Source: Desulfobulbus sp. (GTDB lineage: Bacteria > Desulfobacterota > Desulfobulbia > Desulfobulbales > Desulfobulbaceae). Taken from it: a stretch of 64,000 nt of DNA. The DNA lies in contig JAITGO010000017.1 of assembly GCA_031280615.1 (NCBI GenBank), positions 62,001 to 126,000 of the forward strand. The letters run 5' to 3'. Positions 44,417-53,900 of this stretch are shown here, in pieces. Position numbers and translations under genes: made by a program. Every line of letters begins with the position of its first letter. Within the stretch, counting starts at the first letter, position 1. Below the pieces are notes generated by a model. The model made no database searches, was not told where the DNA came from, and saw only the letters and a program-made list of their open reading frames with translations.

Positions 44417-46345
44417 GTGTCGCGCATACGGATTCTCTCTGAACAACTGGCCAACCAGATCGCCGCCGGCGAGGTGGTGGAGCGGCCGGCCTCGGTGGTC
44501 AAGGAGCTGCTGGAAAACAGCCTCGATGCCGGTGCCACCCGGATCGACATCCAGGTCGAGGGCAGCGGCAGCGGCCTGTTGCGGGTGGCCGACAACGGGG
44601 CGGGCATGGACGGCGACGACGTGCTGCTGTGCCTTGAACGGCACGCCACCTCCAAAATCCGCGAGGAGGCCCAGCTGGCCGCCATCGCCACTTTGGGATT
44701 CCGCGGCGAAGCCATTCCCAGCATTGCCTCGGTTTCCTGGATGACCATCCTCTCCCGGCCCCAGGACCAGGCATTGGGCACCCGGGCCGAGATCCGCTAC
44801 GGCACCCTGCGCCATGTGCATCAGGACGGATGCGGCCGGGGCACGGTGATCGAGATCCGCCATCTGTTCGGCAACATGCCGGCTCGGAAAAAATTCCTCA
44901 AATCGGCGCGCACCGAAATGCACCACATCGAGGAGGTGGTCAAAAACCAGGCCCTGGCCCATCCCGCCACCGGTTTCACCCTCCAGACAGACGGCCGGAC
45001 GACGTTCGACTACCGGCAGGGCGCGGACCTGGAAGGGCGGGTCCGCGAGGTGTTCCGCTACCGGGATAAGCTGGTGCCGCTTGCGGCCGAAGCCGCAGCC
45101 GAGAGCGGAACCATGGCTCTGGACGGCTTTCTGCTGCTGCCGGAAACCGCGCCGTCCACCGCCGCCCGCCTGCGGCTGCTGGTCAACGGCCGGCCGGTGC
45201 AGGACGCGATGCTGCGGCACGCGGTGAACGAAGGCATGCAGGGATTCCTGATGAAGGGGTATCAGCCGGCCGGGGTCCTGCGGCTGGCCGTTTCCCCCGA
45301 TCAGGTGGATGTCAATGTCCATCCGGCCAAGCGCGAGATCCGGTTCCGCCGCAGCGAGGCCGTGCACCGTTTCGTGGCCGACGCCATTCGCCGGGCCATG
45401 GCCGGCTACCAGCGCGACCTTCGCACCAGCTTGTTCGCCCCGCCGTTGCAATCCTCGCAGCCTGTTGCGTCCTCTCCGGCCGATCCGGAGCCAACCGCCG
45501 CCTGGCCGGATTTCCCCGCCCTGGTTAGCGCCGAGCCGGCCGCGACCCAGCCGCTCCTGCCGTCCGCCCCGCCGATAATGTCGGCAAAGACACCGGCAAG
45601 AGCACCATCGATGGCACCGCCGCCCCCGTCGCCTCAGTCGCCACTGCGCTTGTCCTCGCAAGAACCGCCGGTTCAAACCACTCCGGCCCAAGGGCCGCTC
45701 CTGCCGGAAAGCCCCTGGGCCGGACCGGAACCCGGCCACGCCAGCCATGAATACGCGGGGCTGACCCTGATCGGCCAGCTCTTTTCCCTCTACCTGCTCT
45801 GCGAACGGGAAGGGCGGTTCATCGTCATCGATCAGCACGCGGCCCACGAACGCCTCCTGTACGGCCAGCTGCTGCAGGGATATCTGGCGGCGAACATCCC
45901 GCAACAGGCTTTGCTGTTTCCGGTTACGGTCGAGCTGTCTCCGGCCCAGGCCGAGACCCTGGAGCAACGCGGCGACGAGGTGGCCGGCTTGGGATTCACG
46001 GTGGAACCGTTCGGCGACGCCACCTGGGTGATCAAGGCCGCTCCGGCCCTGGTCGGTCATGTCGAGCCCGGTGAACTGCTCCGCGAGATCCTCGACGGCT
46101 TGCGGGGACCGATGCGAAGCGATGCGGCCCGACCCGTCCCCCAGGCGGTGGGCGACCTGCTCGCCTCCATGGCCTGCAAGGCCGCGATCAAGGCGGGCAA
46201 TCGCCTGCAGCCGGTGGAGATGCTCAAGCTCCTGGCCCAGATGGAGGCCGGGGCGGTGTTTTCCCACTGCCCCCACGGCCGGCCGGTGCTCAAGACCTTT
46301 ACCGCCCAGGAAGTGGAGCGGTGGTTCCATCGTCATGGCGGCTGA
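44417..46345 (+). CDS. mutL: DNA mismatch repair protein MutL
   Basis: A 642-residue GHKL ATPase. Conserved N-terminal motifs are ANQIAAGEVVERPASVVKELLENSLDAGA, DNGAGM, RHATSKI and TLGFRGEAIPSIASV. A Pro/Ala-rich linker (about residues 350-440) leads to the C-terminal dimerisation domain. This carries DQHAAHERLLYG from Asp472: the endonuclease motif DQHAxxExxxxE lacks its last Glu (Gly483), while ACKAAIKAG and HCPHGRP are kept. It coordinates MutS and repair effectors. A GTG start was used. The ychJ-like gene overlaps its end by 11 bases. Confidence 0.96.
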   Translation: MSRIRILSEQLANQIAAGEVVERPASVVKELLENSLDAGATRIDIQVEGSGSGLLRVADNGAGMDGDDVLLCLERHATSKIREEAQLAAIATLGFRGEAIPSIASVSWMTILSRPQDQALGTRAEIRYGTLRHVHQDGCGRGTVIEIRHLFGNMPARKKFLKSARTEMHHIEEVVKNQALAHPATGFTLQTDGRTTFDYRQGADLEGRVREVFRYRDKLVPLAAEAAAESGTMALDGFLLLPETAPSTAARLRLLVNGRPVQDAMLRHAVNEGMQGFLMKGYQPAGVLRLAVSPDQVDVNVHPAKREIRFRRSEAVHRFVADAIRRAMAGYQRDLRTSLFAPPLQSSQPVASSPADPEPTAAWPDFPALVSAEPAATQPLLPSAPPIMSAKTPARAPSMAPPPPSPQSPLRLSSQEPPVQTTPAQGPLLPESPWAGPEPGHASHEYAGLTLIGQLFSLYLLCEREGRFIVIDQHAAHERLLYGQLLQGYLAANIPQQALLFPVTVELSPAQAETLEQRGDEVAGLGFTVEPFGDATWVIKAAPALVGHVEPGELLREILDGLRGPMRSDAARPVPQAVGDLLASMACKAAIKAGNRLQPVEMLKLLAQMEAGAVFSHCPHGRPVLKTFTAQEVERWFHRHGG

Positions 46346-46844
46346 AGCGGCTGAAGAGCGGCCGGTCGACCGGCCCTGTCCGTGCGGCTCGGGCCTTGCC
46401 TATGGCCGATGCTGCGGCCCGCTCTTGGCCGGCCGGGCGCAGGCCCGGACCGCGGAAGCGCTGATGCGCTCGCGTTACACCGCCTTTGTCGAGCGCAACC
46501 GGGCCTATCTGGACCGAACCTGGCATCCGTCCACCCGGCCGGCAGATCTGGCGCTTGCGGCCCAGCCGGATTGGTGCGGCCTGCGGATCGTGGCGACCGA
46601 GCAGGGCGGGGAGAACGATGACCAGGGCCTGGTCGAATTCGTGGCCACCGCCTTGGCCGGCACCGAGGCGATCACCCTCCACGAACGCAGCCGTTTTGTC
46701 CGGGAAGAGGGCCATTGGTTGTATGTTGCCGGGCAGATCCTCGAACCGGACCAAGACCCGGCGGCCCGCGGCGGCAAGATCGGCCGCAACGATCCTTGCC
46801 GCTGCGGCAGCGGCAGGAAATTCAAGAAATGCTGCGGCCGATGA
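46335..46844 (+). CDS. ychJ: YchJ-family SEC-C motif protein
   Basis: A 169-residue protein with a zinc-binding SEC-C motif at each end: CPCGSGLAYGRCCGP (about residues 15-29) and NDPCRCGSGRKFKKCCGR at the very C-terminus. The middle (TAEALMRSRYTAFVERNRAYLDRTWHPSTRP) is the NTF2-like UPF0225/YchJ domain. The function is unknown; SEC-C motifs bind zinc and often partner with ribosomes or SecB. The ATG at 46335 lies inside the mutL end, so the two are coupled. A terminator follows. Confidence 0.92.
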   Translation: MAAEAAEERPVDRPCPCGSGLAYGRCCGPLLAGRAQARTAEALMRSRYTAFVERNRAYLDRTWHPSTRPADLALAAQPDWCGLRIVATEQGGENDDQGLVEFVATALAGTEAITLHERSRFVREEGHWLYVAGQILEPDQDPAARGGKIGRNDPCRCGSGRKFKKCCGR

Positions 46845-46915
46845 AGCCGGAGCCAGCCGCCGGGCCTCTTTCGGCCGAAGATGCCTTGCGCGGGCCATCC
46901 CGCACGGCCACCACC

Positions 46916-46940
46916 AGGCGCCGAAACGGCGCCTCTTTTT
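46916..46940 (+). terminator. Intrinsic terminator after the ychJ-like gene
   Basis: A perfect 8-bp stem, AGGCGCCG (46916-46923) / CGGCGCCT (46927-46934), closes an AAA loop and is followed by C then T5. It separates the mutL-ychJ unit from the sensor kinase gene. Confidence 0.92.
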
Positions 46941-46972
46941 GAAAAACGCATTGTGAACGGAATGTTGTTGCC

Positions 46973-49900
46973 ATGAACCGCGGTTTTCTTCGAAACAGCT
47001 TGCAACGGCACAGCTGTATCTGGTGTCTCGTCCTGCTGTTGCTCGCTCTGGTCCCAATTGCCGGAGGTCGGGCCGCAAGCCCCGATGGCGGTGCTGCGCG
47101 CACCATCCGGGTGGTGTTGGACAGCAACTATCCGCCCTACATCTCTATCGACGGGGACGGGAAAATCCAGGGTATTCTGGCCGACCGGTGGCGGCTGTGG
47201 CAGGAGAAGACCGGCATCCGGGTGGAGATGACCGCCCTGGACTGGCAGGATGCCCTGGCCGGGATGAAGACGGGCCGGTTCGACGTGATCGACACCGCGT
47301 TCGTGACCGAGGAGCGCCAGAAGTGGCTCGAATTCGGCAAACCCTATGCCGATATCGAGGTTTCCGTGTTCTTTCGCAGCAATATAAGCGAAATCGGCGA
47401 TATCCATTCCTTGCAGGGTTTCGTGGTCGGGGTCAAGGAAGGGGATGCCGCCGCCGAACTGCTGCGGAGCAACGGCATCGACAGTTTGATGCTGTTTAAG
47501 GGGTACGAGGCGATGGTCCAGGCTGGCCGGGAGCACCGGGTCAACGTGTTCGTCGCCGACAAACCTCCGATTATCCACTACCTGTACAAACACGGCATCC
47601 GCAACGATTTCAAGGTGTCGGCACCGATCAACATCGGCGCATTCCACCGGGCGGTCAAAAAGAAAAACAATGGGCTGCTGCGCGAGATCGAGGAGGGATT
47701 TGCCCGGATTTCGACTGAGGAACTGGAGCGTATCGACAAGAAATGGGTGTCCCAGCCCCTGCTGCCGGAGCTGCCGGTGGTGCCGCTGCTGGTCGGCGCC
47801 GGTGTCCTGGGCCTGGCGATTGCCGGCCTGTTCTACTGGAACCGGACCTTGCGGGCGGCGGTGATACGGCGCACGGCCGAGCTGGAGAACAGCGAGCGGG
47901 CCTTGCGGGAAAGCGAGGCGCGGTATCGCGGGCTGGTGGAAGACGCCAGCTCGATCATCCTGCGCATGGATCGCGACGGTCGGATTCTCTTTCTCAATGA
48001 ATTCGCGCAGCGTTTTTTCGGTTACACCCTCGACGAGGTGGCCGGCCGCAACCTGGTCGGGACTCTCTCGCCGCACGACCTGCCCGGCAACAGGTTCTGG
48101 GAGCGTCTTGCCGAGGCGGATGGACAGGCCGGCGACTTTGTGATCGATGAAAGCGAAAACATGCGCCGGGACGGGTCGCGCGTCTGGATCACCTGGGCCA
48201 GCAAGGCGCTGCGCGACCCGCAGGGCCGGGTCGGCGAAATCCTGTGCGTGGGGAGTGACAGCACCGACCGCAAGCTGGCGGAAGAGGCGTTGCGCCGAGA
48301 GCGCGAACGCCTGGCCTTCGTGATCGAGGGCTCGCAGATCGGCACCTGGGAGTGGAACGTGCAGACCAATGAGGTCGTGGTGAACCACAACTGGACGTGG
48401 ATGCTCGGCTACACCCTGAGTGAGCTCATGCCCCATATCGGCGAATCCTGGAGGAAGCTGGTGCATCCCGACGACCTGGAGCGGGTCAGGGCCTCCTTGC
48501 TCAGGTGCGCCCGGGACGAGGCGGCCGACCATGACCGCGAGTACCGCATGCGGCACAAGGACGGCCATTGGGTGTGGATTCTGGATCGCGGCCGGGTGGT
48601 TACCCGCGATGCCGCCGGCAAGCCCCTGGGGATGATCGGCATCCATGCGGACATCAGCGTGCGCAAACGGGTGGAAAAAGAGTTGTTGGCCACCAGCGAA
48701 CTGCTGACCCAGTTCATCAAGACTTCGCCCATTTATGCCCTGATCCGGGAAGTGAGCCCCGCGGGGAGCACAGTCCTGAAAGCCAGCGACAACTGCGAGG
48801 AGATGTTCGGCCTGCCGGTTGCCGAGATGCTCGGCAAGACCGTGAATGCGCTGTTTCCGGCACCCTTTGCCGCCAAGATGACGGCAGACGATTGGTTGGT
48901 CGTCACCCAGGGGGAAATCCTGCGGCTTGAAATGGAACTCAACGGCCGCACCTATACCACTATCAAGTTCCCGATCAAGCTGGGGGAGCGCAACCTGGTC
49001 GCCGGATACGCCATCGACATCACCGAACGCCGGCAGGCGCAGGCCGCCTTACAGGCCAGCGAAGCCACCTTCCGCAACATCGTCCAGGCCTCGCCCATGG
49101 GCATCCATATCTACGACCTGCTTCCCGATGGCCGGCTGGTCCTGGCCGGCGCCAATCCCGCCGCCGACCGCCTGTTGGGGCTGGAGCACTCCCGGCTCGT
49201 CGGCAAGACCCTGGAGGAGATCCTGCCGGCGATCCATGCCACCGAGGTGCCCCTGCGCTTCCGCCGGGCGGCCGAATTCGGCGAGAGCTGGCAGAACGAG
49301 CGGTTCGAATATGCCGACATTACCATCGCCGGGCTGTTCGAGCTGCACGTCTTCCAGATGTCGCCCGGCCGGATGGCGATCCTGTTCAACGATATTTCCA
49401 TTCGCAAGCGGGCCGAGGAGGAAAAAAACAAGCTGGAGACGCAGCTGAACCAGGCGCGCAAGATGGAATCGATCGGGCAGTTGGCCGGCGGCGTGGCGCA
49501 CGATTTCAATAACATGCTCGGCGTCATCATCGGCCATTGCGAGCTGGCGCTCACCGGGATGCATGCGGCGCATCCGCTCTATGCCACCCTGCAGAGCGTC
49601 CGCCAGGCCGCGGAACGGTCGGCCGACCTGACCCGACAGCTGCTGGCCTTTGCCCGCAAGCAGCCGGTTGCCCCCGAGGAACTCGAGCTGAACGCCACCG
49701 TCGCCCAGATGCTGACCATGTTGCAGCGTCTGGTGGGCGAAGACGTTGACCTGGCCTGGCTGCCGAGCCAGAACGCCGGCCGGGTGCGGATCGATCCCTC
49801 GCAGCTCGACCAGATACTGGTCAATCTTTTGGTCAATGCGAAGGATGCCGTCGGCGAAAACGGCAAGATCACCATCGAGACCGCGGCGGAGGCCCTGGAT

Positions 49901-50602
49901 GCGCGCTACTGCGCCGAGCATGTCGACGGGGTGCCGGGCGACTACGTCCGGCTGGCGGTGAGCGACAACGGTTGCGGCATGTCCGGCGAGACCCTCACCC
50001 GGCTGTTCGAGCCTTTCTACACCACCAAGGAGCTGGGCAAGGGCACCGGACTCGGTCTGGCGACGGTTTACGGCATCGTCAAGCAGAACGGCGGGTTCGT
50101 CAACGTCTACAGCGAGCCGGGGCAGGGGAGCACCTTCAAGATCTATCTGCCCCGGCTGGACAATCCCGAAGAACGGGAACCGGAGGCCATGGCCGAGGCC
50201 GAGCCGCCGGCGGCTCCTTCCGGCAGCGAGACCGTCTTGTTGGTGGAGGACGAACCCATGATCCTCGAGATCACGGCGACCATGCTCCGCCGGCTGGGCT
50301 ACACCGCGTTGACCGCCTCCGGACCGGAGGAGGCCGTGCGCCTGGCCGAGGAGCACGGCAAGGCCGTCGACCTGCTGCTGACCGACGTGGTCATGCCCGG
50401 CATGAACGGCCGCATGCTGGCCCGGAACCTGGTGGCGGCCAACCCCGAATTGAAATGTTTGTTCATGTCCGGCTATACCGCCAATGTCGTGGCCCAGCAC
50501 GGGGTGCTCGACGAGGGCGTGCACTTCATCCACAAGCCGTTTGCGCTCAACGCGCTCGCCGCCAAGATCCGGGAGGTCCTGGAAGGAGCGGGGCGCTGCT
50601 GA
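46973..50602 (+). CDS. Hybrid sensor histidine kinase with periplasmic solute-binding domain, four PAS domains and receiver
   Basis: A 1209-residue protein. Residues 1-34 are a signal/first membrane segment; about 44-265 form a bacterial solute-binding (SBP_bac_3) domain (IRVVLDSNYPPYISIDGDGKIQGILADRW) facing the periplasm. A helix at about 272-292 leads to four PAS domains (about 315-440, 445-565, 570-690, 695-815). His843 in GGVAHDFNN is the phosphoacceptor; the ATPase has NLLVNAKDA, DNGCGM and GTGLGLATVYG. A C-terminal receiver has Asp1138 (LTDVVMPG). The ligand is probably a small amino-acid-like molecule. No partner regulator is adjacent. Confidence 0.94.
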   Translation: MNRGFLRNSLQRHSCIWCLVLLLLALVPIAGGRAASPDGGAARTIRVVLDSNYPPYISIDGDGKIQGILADRWRLWQEKTGIRVEMTALDWQDALAGMKTGRFDVIDTAFVTEERQKWLEFGKPYADIEVSVFFRSNISEIGDIHSLQGFVVGVKEGDAAAELLRSNGIDSLMLFKGYEAMVQAGREHRVNVFVADKPPIIHYLYKHGIRNDFKVSAPINIGAFHRAVKKKNNGLLREIEEGFARISTEELERIDKKWVSQPLLPELPVVPLLVGAGVLGLAIAGLFYWNRTLRAAVIRRTAELENSERALRESEARYRGLVEDASSIILRMDRDGRILFLNEFAQRFFGYTLDEVAGRNLVGTLSPHDLPGNRFWERLAEADGQAGDFVIDESENMRRDGSRVWITWASKALRDPQGRVGEILCVGSDSTDRKLAEEALRRERERLAFVIEGSQIGTWEWNVQTNEVVVNHNWTWMLGYTLSELMPHIGESWRKLVHPDDLERVRASLLRCARDEAADHDREYRMRHKDGHWVWILDRGRVVTRDAAGKPLGMIGIHADISVRKRVEKELLATSELLTQFIKTSPIYALIREVSPAGSTVLKASDNCEEMFGLPVAEMLGKTVNALFPAPFAAKMTADDWLVVTQGEILRLEMELNGRTYTTIKFPIKLGERNLVAGYAIDITERRQAQAALQASEATFRNIVQASPMGIHIYDLLPDGRLVLAGANPAADRLLGLEHSRLVGKTLEEILPAIHATEVPLRFRRAAEFGESWQNERFEYADITIAGLFELHVFQMSPGRMAILFNDISIRKRAEEEKNKLETQLNQARKMESIGQLAGGVAHDFNNMLGVIIGHCELALTGMHAAHPLYATLQSVRQAAERSADLTRQLLAFARKQPVAPEELELNATVAQMLTMLQRLVGEDVDLAWLPSQNAGRVRIDPSQLDQILVNLLVNAKDAVGENGKITIETAAEALDARYCAEHVDGVPGDYVRLAVSDNGCGMSGETLTRLFEPFYTTKELGKGTGLGLATVYGIVKQNGGFVNVYSEPGQGSTFKIYLPRLDNPEEREPEAMAEAEPPAAPSGSETVLLVEDEPMILEITATMLRRLGYTALTASGPEEAVRLAEEHGKAVDLLLTDVVMPGMNGRMLARNLVAANPELKCLFMSGYTANVVAQHGVLDEGVHFIHKPFALNALAAKIREVLEGAGRC

Positions 50603-50635
50603 CGATTCTCGGTTGGCGGGGAGCGGGGCGGTAGC

Positions 50636-51352
50636 TTACCGGATCAGCATCACCACGCCCAGCACGATCAAGAGCAGGTAGATGGCTTGCAAGTAGCTCT
50701 GGCGATTGATCCGGCCGCCGAGGGCGGAGCCGGCCTTGGTGCCCAGGAGCACGAAGCCCAGGGTCACGGCAAAGGAGGTCAGGATGTCGCGGGTGATCAC
50801 CCCGCTAAAGGCGTGCACTGCCACGGTGATGTAGCTGTTGAGCACGAAAAAGCCGGTGAGCGTGGCCTTGATCTCATTCTTTTTCCAGTCGGTGGAAGTG
50901 GCGTAGAGGATCACCGGCGGCCCGCCCGCACCCACCGAGGCGGAGATCGTTCCGGCGAAGAACCCGGCGATATAGCCCCAGAAAACATGCGGGTTGAGGG
51001 GCCGGGGCTTGAAGGTGAGGTTGATCGCGCTGATGGCGATCAACATGATGCCCATCGCCCGGTTGATGTCGACCGGGTCGGCCACCTTGAGCAGGAGAGT
51101 GCCGGCCAGGATGCCGGGCAGGGAACCGACGAGCATGGGCAGGATCTTGCGGCGATCCATGATCCGGCGCAGGCCGATGGTCATGGTAGTGGCGATGATC
51201 GTGCCGTTGAGGATGGCCAGGGGCACGGCCAGCTTGGCATCCATGATCAGGCAGAGCAGGGGTAGCGCCACCAGGCCGCCGCCGAATCCGGTCAGGCCCT
51301 GGATCAGGCTGGAGACGAAGAAAATGAGACAGGAAAGAGCAAGAACGATCAT
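50636..51352 (-). CDS. Sulfite exporter TauE/SafE family permease
   Basis: A 238-residue membrane protein with about eight hydrophobic helices and the duplicated TauE/SafE signature (IQGLTGFGGGLVALPLL near the front, FAGTISASVGAGGPPVILY in the middle). Members move anions such as sulfite, sulfoacetate or related organic acids outward, though the substrate is not predictable. It is convergent with the sensor kinase (33-base gap) and divergent from the amidohydrolase cluster. Confidence 0.9.
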   Translation of the reverse strand: MIVLALSCLIFFVSSLIQGLTGFGGGLVALPLLCLIMDAKLAVPLAILNGTIIATTMTIGLRRIMDRRKILPMLVGSLPGILAGTLLLKVADPVDINRAMGIMLIAISAINLTFKPRPLNPHVFWGYIAGFFAGTISASVGAGGPPVILYATSTDWKKNEIKATLTGFFVLNSYITVAVHAFSGVITRDILTSFAVTLGFVLLGTKAGSALGGRINRQSYLQAIYLLLIVLGVVMLIR

Positions 51353-51627
51353 GAAGCAACAGGTGCCCTGGCCGGCGCGGGCCGAATGAAGGTTTCGCGG
51401 TGAGCAGGGGTGCCGCTGCGCTCCCCGGAATCCGGCGCGAGGGGTGTTGCCTGCGAAAGCACGCAGTATAAAAGGAAACCCCGGCGGAATTCAAGTACTA
51501 GTCCCATCCGGCCAGCTTTTTTTACATTGCGCGTTTTTTTTGTACCCCGGGTCCCGGCAGTTCGGATAGGCAGAAAGAAAGAAAACCTCAACCGAGGGCC
51601 TGGGCCGCTCGCGCAAGGGGGAAAGCC

Positions 51628-52389
51628 ATGGGCACGCCACGGATTGTCGACAGCCATATCCACTGCGGGGTACAGCATTCGGAGCTTCCTTTCGAGCGCA
51701 TCGCGCCGCTGCTGGCGCAGGCGGGCATTGCCGATGCCTGCCTGTTCGCCCCGGTGGAGGATATCTACGACCGCGACGATTACCATTTCCAGGACAACGA
51801 CGCCTGGCAACGGACTCGAAGGGCGGCCAACCGCTACCTGCTCGGCCTGGCCGAACAGGACGCCTCCATCTATCCGTACCTGTTCGTCTGGAACGATTTC
51901 GCCGTCGACGAATTGCGCCACCCCTATCGCGGCATCAAGTGGCACCGCCACTCCTGCGAGCCCGAATACCATTACGACGATCCCCGTTGCGCGGCCATGC
52001 TCGAGGCCATCACCCGGCGGCGCCTGCCGGTGGTGCTCGAGGAGAGCTACGCCAACACCCTCCGGTTCATCGAACAGCTGGCACCGGAGGCGGTGATCGT
52101 CATTCCCCACCTCGGCGGCCTCAACGGCTCCTACCGAGCCCTGGAGAGCGCCGGCATCTGGCAGCGCGCCAACGTCTACGCCGATTCGGCCCTGGCCTCG
52201 ACCGTGGACATGCGTCATTTCGTCGAACGCTATGGCGCAGGCAAGCTGCTTTTCGGCAGCGATTTCCCGTTCGGCACCCCGGCGCAGGAGTTGCGCAAGA
52301 TCCAGCGGTTGGATCTGTCGGCCGACGAGTACGGCCAAGTGGTGGGCGGCAATATTCTCCGGCTGCTTGCCGCGGTGACCGATCGGTGA
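51628..52389 (+). CDS. Amidohydrolase family (amidohydro_2) protein
   Basis: A 253-residue metal-dependent hydrolase or decarboxylase fold protein. Ligand candidates are DSHIHCG near the front, HRHSCEP, VIVIPHLGG and the aspartate in LLFGSDFPFGTP, the usual end of the barrel site. Such proteins include lactone hydrolases and decarboxylases of aromatic acids; the substrate is unknown. GGGGGAAAG precedes the ATG. It begins a plus-strand set with the PPC protein (53-base gap), enoyl-CoA hydratase and O-methyltransferase. Confidence 0.87.
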   Translation: MGTPRIVDSHIHCGVQHSELPFERIAPLLAQAGIADACLFAPVEDIYDRDDYHFQDNDAWQRTRRAANRYLLGLAEQDASIYPYLFVWNDFAVDELRHPYRGIKWHRHSCEPEYHYDDPRCAAMLEAITRRRLPVVLEESYANTLRFIEQLAPEAVIVIPHLGGLNGSYRALESAGIWQRANVYADSALASTVDMRHFVERYGAGKLLFGSDFPFGTPAQELRKIQRLDLSADEYGQVVGGNILRLLAAVTDR

Positions 52390-52442
52390 ACGGTTGCGGC
52401 GGCAAGGCCGGAACAGACGAACGATATTCGTGAGGTGAGAGA

Positions 52443-52886
52443 ATGCGATATTCGGAAGCCCGGCCGGGCAGGGTGTTCGTGCTCCGTTTGGAGGACGGCG
52501 ATATTGTCCATGAAACCATCGAGCGGTTTGCCCTGGAGCAGGGGATCGGGGCCGCTTCGCTGATCGCGGTCGGCGGCGCCGACAGCGGTAGCCGGCTGGT
52601 GGTCGGGCCGAAGGAGGACCGCGGCCTGCCCCTGCAACCGATGCAGCGGGAGTTGAGCCACGCCCACGAGGTGGCTGGGGTCGGCACCCTGTTTTGCGAC
52701 GAGGACGGGGTGCCGCTGGTGCACATGCACATGGCCTGCGGCCGGGAAGGCGAGACCGTCACCGGCTGCATCCGCGCCGGAGTCAAGACCTGGCAGGTGC
52801 TGGAAGTGATCGTGCACGAACTGGCGGACTGCTCCGCCCGGCGTGCGATCGAATATCCCCTGGGCCTGAAGCTGCTACAACCCTAG
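52443..52886 (+). CDS. PPC-domain (DUF296) protein
   Basis: A 147-residue single-domain protein with the PPC/DUF296 pattern: FVLRLEDGDIVHETIERFALEQGIGAASLIAVGGAD, then VGTLFCDEDGVPLVHMHMACGREGETVTGCIRAG. The HMHMACGR histidine set may bind metal, as in bacterial PPC structures that form trimers with zinc sites. In plants the domain accompanies AT-hook DNA binding; bacterial solo proteins have no settled function. GAGGTGAGAGA precedes the ATG. Confidence 0.9.
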   Translation: MRYSEARPGRVFVLRLEDGDIVHETIERFALEQGIGAASLIAVGGADSGSRLVVGPKEDRGLPLQPMQRELSHAHEVAGVGTLFCDEDGVPLVHMHMACGREGETVTGCIRAGVKTWQVLEVIVHELADCSARRAIEYPLGLKLLQP

Positions 52887-53009
52887 CAGCGCGGGTGGCC
52901 GCAGCGCGCAGCGGTCGTGGGGAGACAGGATGGGCTTTGTCGGGATTCGGGCGAGCCGTGCCCGGCGGACGGAGTCTGCAACGAAAGAACATCGAACAGG
53001 AGGCGGCAA

Positions 53010-53789
53010 ATGGCATACACGCATGTGATCGTGGAGGTGAGCGAACGTTTGGTCGGCACCATCACCCTCAACCGGCCGGATGAGTTGAACACCTTCAACA
53101 GCCTGCTGGCCGGGGAACTGGCCTCGGCGCTTTGGGCCATGGACGCCGATCCCGCGGTGCGGGTCGTCGTGATCAAGGGCGCGGGCAAGGCGTTTTGCGC
53201 CGGGATCGACATCAACGAGCTGGCCGACAAGAGCGCCATGGAATACCGGCAATGGATCGAGCACATGGAGCAGCCGCTGCTGGCCATCGCCCGGATGAGG
53301 AAACCGGTGATCGCCCAGGTGCACGGCGTGGCCGTGGCCAACGGCATGGGACTGGTGGCCGCCGCCGACCTGGCAATCGCCGCCGGCAACACCAAAATGG
53401 GCCTGACCGCGATCAATGTCGGCCTCAACTGCGTCGGGCCGGTCATTCCGGTGGCCCGGTGCGTGGGGCGGAAAAAGGCCCTTGAACTGCTGCTGTTCGG
53501 CGATTTGATCAAGGCCCCGGAGGCGCAGGCCATGGGGCTGCTCAATCGGGTGGTGGAAAAGGAGGCGCTGGAGGCCGAAACCAAAACCTGGGCCGAGAGC
53601 CTGGCCAAGAAGAGCCCGCTGGCCATCCAGATCGCCAAGAAAGGGTTCTATGCCTCGGAGGATTTGCCCTACGAACGCCAGTTCGACCTGATGAACGAGG
53701 CCTTTGCCCGGCTCTGCACCACCCAGGACGCCAAGGAAGGGGTGCAGGCCTTTTTCGAAAAACGCAACCCCCGCTGGCAAGAGCGATGA
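53010..53789 (+). CDS. Enoyl-CoA hydratase/isomerase family protein
   Basis: A 259-residue crotonase-fold protein: TITLNRPDELNTFNS, the oxyanion motif FCAGIDINELADKS, and VIAQVHGVAVANGMGLVAAADLAIA. The second oxyanion region reads NGMGLV; where canonical hydratases keep two catalytic glutamates the sequence has different residues (LTAINVGLNCVGPV), so the reaction may be an isomerisation or another crotonase chemistry. The ATG at 53010 has CAGGAGG upstream. It lies between the PPC protein and an O-methyltransferase. Confidence 0.88.
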   Translation: MAYTHVIVEVSERLVGTITLNRPDELNTFNSLLAGELASALWAMDADPAVRVVVIKGAGKAFCAGIDINELADKSAMEYRQWIEHMEQPLLAIARMRKPVIAQVHGVAVANGMGLVAAADLAIAAGNTKMGLTAINVGLNCVGPVIPVARCVGRKKALELLLFGDLIKAPEAQAMGLLNRVVEKEALEAETKTWAESLAKKSPLAIQIAKKGFYASEDLPYERQFDLMNEAFARLCTTQDAKEGVQAFFEKRNPRWQER

Positions 53790-53900
53790 CCGGATGCCGG
53801 GTGCCTCGCCTTCGACGCGGGATGACGGCCGCCCCGCCGGGCGGTACCCGGATGCCGGGCAATGCATGCAATCAACCAACCACGACAGGAATCATCAGCC

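Noticed and set aside
53800..53872. Repeated GGATGCCGGG segments between the enoyl-CoA hydratase and methyltransferase genes
   Set aside because: Only two imperfect copies in a short GC-rich spacer; no spacing or symmetry suggesting an element.
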